A stretch of DNA of 64,000 bases from Streptomyces spongiicola (GTDB lineage: Bacteria; Actinomycetota; Actinomycetes; Streptomycetales; Streptomycetaceae). The stretch spans positions 4,799,501 to 4,863,500 of the forward strand of contig NZ_CP029254.1 of the NCBI RefSeq assembly GCF_003122365.1. Reading direction: 5' to 3'. A program made the position numbers and the translations under genes. This document shows positions 61,544-64,000 of the stretch, one piece after another (positions within the stretch are counted from its first letter, which is position 1; every line of letters starts with the position of its first letter). The notes under the pieces are model-generated. The model was not told where the DNA came from. It saw only the letters and a list, made by a program, of their open reading frames with translations, and made no database searches.

Positions 61544-61694
61544 GCGCGCGACGGTATCGCCCTCTATGGGGGATATTCGATCAATGTCCCTGACTCGCCG
61601 AAACGGGTGATTAAACGAGTGTCACAAAATATGACCGCACATTTCGGCCCCGCGTTGAGAAGAGTCGCTTCCGTCCCATCGAAAGGGGCGGCAG
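61544..61694. promoter_or_regulatory. Divergent promoter region of the DprE1/PAP2 gene sets
   Basis: A 151-nt gap that is clearly less GC-rich at 61560-61640 (for example GGGGGATATTCGATCAATG and GTGATTAAACGAGTGTCAC). It must contain both promoters; CACAAAATATGA near 61623 is a plausible core element. Confidence 0.5.
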
Positions 61695-62570
61695 ATGCGC
61701 GACGCCGACAGGACACCCGGGCCGAACCGGCCGAACCGACGTGATCGGCCGAACCGGCTGAACCGGCCCGACCCGTCGGACCCGTCGGACCCGTCAGAGC
61801 CACTCCACCCGCTCGCTCCGCACGCTCCGCTCGCTCCGCACGGCGGGCACGGCGGGCAGCGCCGGTGGGAGCGGTCCGGCTGGACCGCCGCCGAGCGGCG
61901 GCTGCTGGCCGTGTTGCGCGGCTGCGGTGACGACCCCCGGGTCGCCGCCGCAGCCCGCACGCTCTCGCACGGCGGCGAGCACGCCGCCGTCTGGCTCGCG
62001 GCCGGCCTGGTCTGCTCGGTGGCGGACCGCGAGCGGCGGGTCGGCTGGCTGCGCGGCACCGCGCTGGTGGCGGCCGCCCATCTGACCAGCGTGGGGGTCA
62101 AGCAGCTGGTCCGACGCCCCCGGCCCCTGCTGTCCGTCGGCGAACCGCTCGTCCGCACCGCGGGACGGCACTCCTTCCCCAGCTCGCACGCCGCCTCGGC
62201 CGCTGCCGCGGCCGTGACCTTCGGGGTGCTGCGCCCGGCGGGCCGCGCGGTGGTCCGGCCGCTCGCGGCCGCCATGTGCGTCTCCCGCCTGGTGGCCGGG
62301 GTCCACTACCCCACCGATGTGGCGGCGGGGGCGCTGCTCGGCGGACTGCTGGCCCGCGGCGGAGCGGCGTGGCTGTCCGGCGGCGTGCGTCCGAGCGGCG
62401 CGGGGCGGGCGGGCGCAGATCTGCCCGGTCGCGTACGTACGCCCGGCCGAGTCCGTACGCCCGGTCGCGTACGTACGCCCGGCCGTGTCCGTACGCCGGG
62501 CCGTGTCCGTACGCCGGGCCGTGTCCGTACGCCCGGTGCGGGCCGGTCCGGTCGGGGGCGCCGTGTCTGA
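61695..62570 (+). CDS. PAP2-type phosphatase membrane protein
   Basis: A 291-residue protein with the three-part PAP2 signature: 'KQLVRRPRP' (about 135-143), 'PSSHAAS' (about 160-166) and 'SRLVAGVHYPTDVAAG' (about 197-212). Hydrophobic segments surround these. In mycobacteria a PAP2 protein encoded beside the UbiA transferase is the proposed phosphatase for decaprenyl-phospho-5-phosphoribose, and the same role fits here. The N-terminus is Arg/Pro/Asp-rich and the C-terminus is a six-copy RVRTPG repeat. AAGGGGCGG precedes the ATG. It overlaps the UbiA gene by 8 nt. Confidence 0.9.
   Translation: MRDADRTPGPNRPNRRDRPNRLNRPDPSDPSDPSEPLHPLAPHAPLAPHGGHGGQRRWERSGWTAAERRLLAVLRGCGDDPRVAAAARTLSHGGEHAAVWLAAGLVCSVADRERRVGWLRGTALVAAAHLTSVGVKQLVRRPRPLLSVGEPLVRTAGRHSFPSSHAASAAAAAVTFGVLRPAGRAVVRPLAAAMCVSRLVAGVHYPTDVAAGALLGGLLARGGAAWLSGGVRPSGAGRAGADLPGRVRTPGRVRTPGRVRTPGRVRTPGRVRTPGRVRTPGAGRSGRGRRV
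62428..62535. repeat. 18-bp in-frame repeat (RVRTPG) at the PAP2 C-terminus
   Basis: Six copies of CGTGTCCGTACGCC(C/G)GG(C/T)-type units encode RVRTPG near the end of the PAP2 protein, giving a basic tail. Confidence 0.9.
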
Positions 62571-63534
62571 GCGCAGCACCGCGCTGCTGGAGCAGCCGGG
62601 AGAGCCCGGGCGGCCACCCACGTCCGGCGGGGGCGCCCGGGTACGCCGGCGGCTGAGCCTGCCGATCGGCCTGGCCAGGACCGCAAGACCCCGCCAGTGG
62701 ATCAAGAACGTGCTGGTCGGGGCGGCTCCCGCCGCGGCCGGCGAGCTGGTGTCCCGGCATACCGCCGTCCAACTCGCGCTCGTCTTCGTCCTGTTCACCG
62801 CGGCCGCGTCCGCCGTGTACCTGATCAACGACGCGCTGGACGTGGAAGCCGACCGCGCACACCCCCTGAAGCGCCTGCGCCCGGTAGCCCGCGGGGACGT
62901 GCCGGTGCCCGTCGCGTACACCGCCGGGGCGCTGCTCGCCGCGCTGTCGACCGCCTCCGCCGCCGTCCTGTGCAACGCCATGACGGCCGTGCTGCTGACG
63001 GCGTACGTGGTGATGCAGCTCGCCTACTGCGTCCGGCTCAAGCACGTCCTCGTGGTCGATCTCGCCATCGTCACCACGGGGTTCCTGATGCGCGCCGTGG
63101 TCGGCGGGGTGGCGCTGTCCATTCCGCTCTCCCGCTGGTTCCTGATCACCACCGGCTTCGGAGCGCTGTTCATGGTGGCCGCGAAACGCTACTCCGAGGC
63201 CGTCCAGACGGAGGGCTCCGGCGGTGCGACCCGGGCCCTGCTCAGCTCGTACTCGAGCGGCTACCTCCGCTTCGTGTGGCAGCTCGCGGCCGGTGCCGCG
63301 GTCCTCGGCTACTGCCTCTGGGCGCTGGAAGGCGGCGGGCCCGCCGACGGTTCGCTACTGCCCTGGCGCCAGCTCTCGATGATCGCCTTCACCCTGGCCG
63401 TCCTGCGGTACGCGGTGTTCGCCGACCGGGGCGCCGCGGGCGCCCCCGAGGACGTCGTCCTGCGCGACCGACCGCTCGCCGTCATCGGACTGGCCTGGTT
63501 GGCCATCTACGCGATGGCGGTCGCGGACCTCTGA
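62563..63534 (+). CDS. UbiA-type decaprenyl-phosphate phosphoribosyltransferase-like protein
   Basis: A 323-residue membrane prenyltransferase with 'TARPRQWIKNVLV' before the first segment, the metal motif 'NDALDVEADRAHPLKRLRP' (NDxxDxxxD) and a second Asp region 'VAAKRYSEA'. Eight or so membrane segments. This is the pattern of the phosphoribosyl transferases that join PRPP to polyprenyl phosphate, the first step of the DprE1/E2 pathway. GTG 62563 overlaps the PAP2 stop by 8 nt, with GGGGG 4 nt upstream. Confidence 0.9.
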   Translation: MSERSTALLEQPGEPGRPPTSGGGARVRRRLSLPIGLARTARPRQWIKNVLVGAAPAAAGELVSRHTAVQLALVFVLFTAAASAVYLINDALDVEADRAHPLKRLRPVARGDVPVPVAYTAGALLAALSTASAAVLCNAMTAVLLTAYVVMQLAYCVRLKHVLVVDLAIVTTGFLMRAVVGGVALSIPLSRWFLITTGFGALFMVAAKRYSEAVQTEGSGGATRALLSSYSSGYLRFVWQLAAGAAVLGYCLWALEGGGPADGSLLPWRQLSMIAFTLAVLRYAVFADRGAAGAPEDVVLRDRPLAVIGLAWLAIYAMAVADL

Positions 63535-63540
63535 CCGGGC

Positions 63541-63630
63541 CGCCGTACCGCGCCCTCTGCCCGTCCGGCCTGCCGTATCGCACCCCTGCCCGTCCGGCCA
63601 GCCGTATCGCACCCCCTGCCCGTCCGGCCC
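63541..63630. repeat. About 30-bp tandem repeat after the UbiA gene
   Basis: CTGCCCGTCCGGCC(T/A)GCCGTATCGCACCC recurs nearly three times directly after the stop codon. Confidence 0.8.
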
Positions 63631-63698
63631 GCCCGGCGATCCGGGGACTCGTGCAACCTTCCCCGGATCAAGCGCGCCGACCGGGGAAGGCGTACCCC

Positions 63699-64000
63699 AT
63701 GGACTGGCTGACCCGGCTTCCCGTCATCGGACCGCATGTGCGGCGCCTGATGCGGACGCACGCATGGCGTTCGTACGAAACCCTCGAGGAGGCGCGCTGG
63801 ACCCGGCTGGCCGCGGCGATCACGTTCATCAGCTTCCTCGCGCTGTTCCCGCTGATCACCGTCGCCGCCGCGATCGGCGCGGCGCTGCTCAGCCAGGAGC
63901 AGCTGCGGGCGCTTCAGGACAAGCTCACCGAGCAGGTGCCGGGCATCTCCGACCAGCTCGACCTCGGAGCGCTGGTGGACAACGCCGGCACCGTCGGTCT
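63699..64000 (+). CDS. YihY/BrkB family membrane protein, 5' part only
   Basis: About 100 codons before the window ends. It begins MDWLTRLPVIGPHVRRLMRT, with 'WTRLAAAITFISFLALFPLI' as the first membrane segment, then 'LLSQEQLRALQDKLTEQVPG', typical of YihY/BrkB proteins (about 300 residues, six membrane segments, function unknown). GGGGAAGG lies 8 nt before the ATG. Truncated by the window edge. Confidence 0.85.
   Translation, partial: MDWLTRLPVIGPHVRRLMRTHAWRSYETLEEARWTRLAAAITFISFLALFPLITVAAAIGAALLSQEQLRALQDKLTEQVPGISDQLDLGALVDNAGTVG

Overview
The window is chromosomal DNA of a Streptomyces-like actinobacterium. GC is very high with strong third-position GC bias. GTG and TTG starts are common, as are 4-nt ATGA/GTGA gene overlaps. 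The gene order (NlpC/P60 proteins, pcrA, M23 peptidase, lipase, icmB-like, sucCD, purNH, folD, mdh, betaine genes, trpS) is the one I know from the conserved core of Streptomyces chromosomes. I see no rRNA, tRNA, insertion sequence, integrase or prophage gene. Most of the window is ordinary core genome. The unusual material lies in a few clusters and in the repeat-rich intergenic DNA.

Region by region. 0.4-6.1 kb: membrane proteins, then a PspC/toastrack-like protein divergent from a PspC-domain histidine kinase and its LuxR-type regulator, which looks like an envelope-stress module. 6.1-10.1 kb: two paralogous secreted NlpC/P60 proteins on the minus strand. One has a normal Cys; the other has Ser at the nucleophile position and sits behind a c-di-AMP (ydaO-type) riboswitch. 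Between them are a small membrane protein and an orphan three-repeat CRISPR-like array. 10.3-16.6 kb: pcrA, a repeat-rich M23 peptidase, a lipase and a stand-alone B12-binding mutase subunit. 17.0-25.1 kb: a divergent five-gene cluster (DUF5691, SWIM zinc finger | MoxR ATPase, DUF5682, vWA). It resembles E. coli yehLMPQ and is the best candidate here for an incompletely described system.

25.9-42.6 kb: housekeeping metabolism (sucCD, purN-purH, folD, mdh) interleaved with cell-envelope proteins: an HTH/sigma-like/membrane fusion, a PerM-type membrane protein, a DUF3017 protein and an HTH-DUF2690 protein. 43.4-50.7 kb: a betaine operon (aldehyde dehydrogenase, GMC choline-dehydrogenase-like enzyme, ABC ATPase, 24-codon mini-ORF, double-length permease, binding lipoprotein). 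Together these would make glycine betaine from choline and import it as an osmoprotectant. 51.1-57.2 kb: an AhpD-like protein next to a decayed MocR regulator, a YgiB/YgiC-like lipoprotein plus ATP-grasp ligase pair, rocD, and a gene graveyard holding fragments of an acylneuraminate cytidylyltransferase/HAD gene and a Uma2-like gene. 57.2-64.0 kb: trpS, a 2'-5' RNA ligase-like protein, and a DprE1/DprE2/PAP2/UbiA set that would make a polyprenyl-phosphate arabinose donor, then the 5' end of a YihY/BrkB-family gene cut by the window edge.

A recurring feature is short tandem repeats (8, 9, 18, 25, 48, 57 and 130 bp units). Many lie just after stop codons or in convergent intergenic gaps. Several others lie in frame (multiples of 6 codons) in low-complexity parts of proteins.
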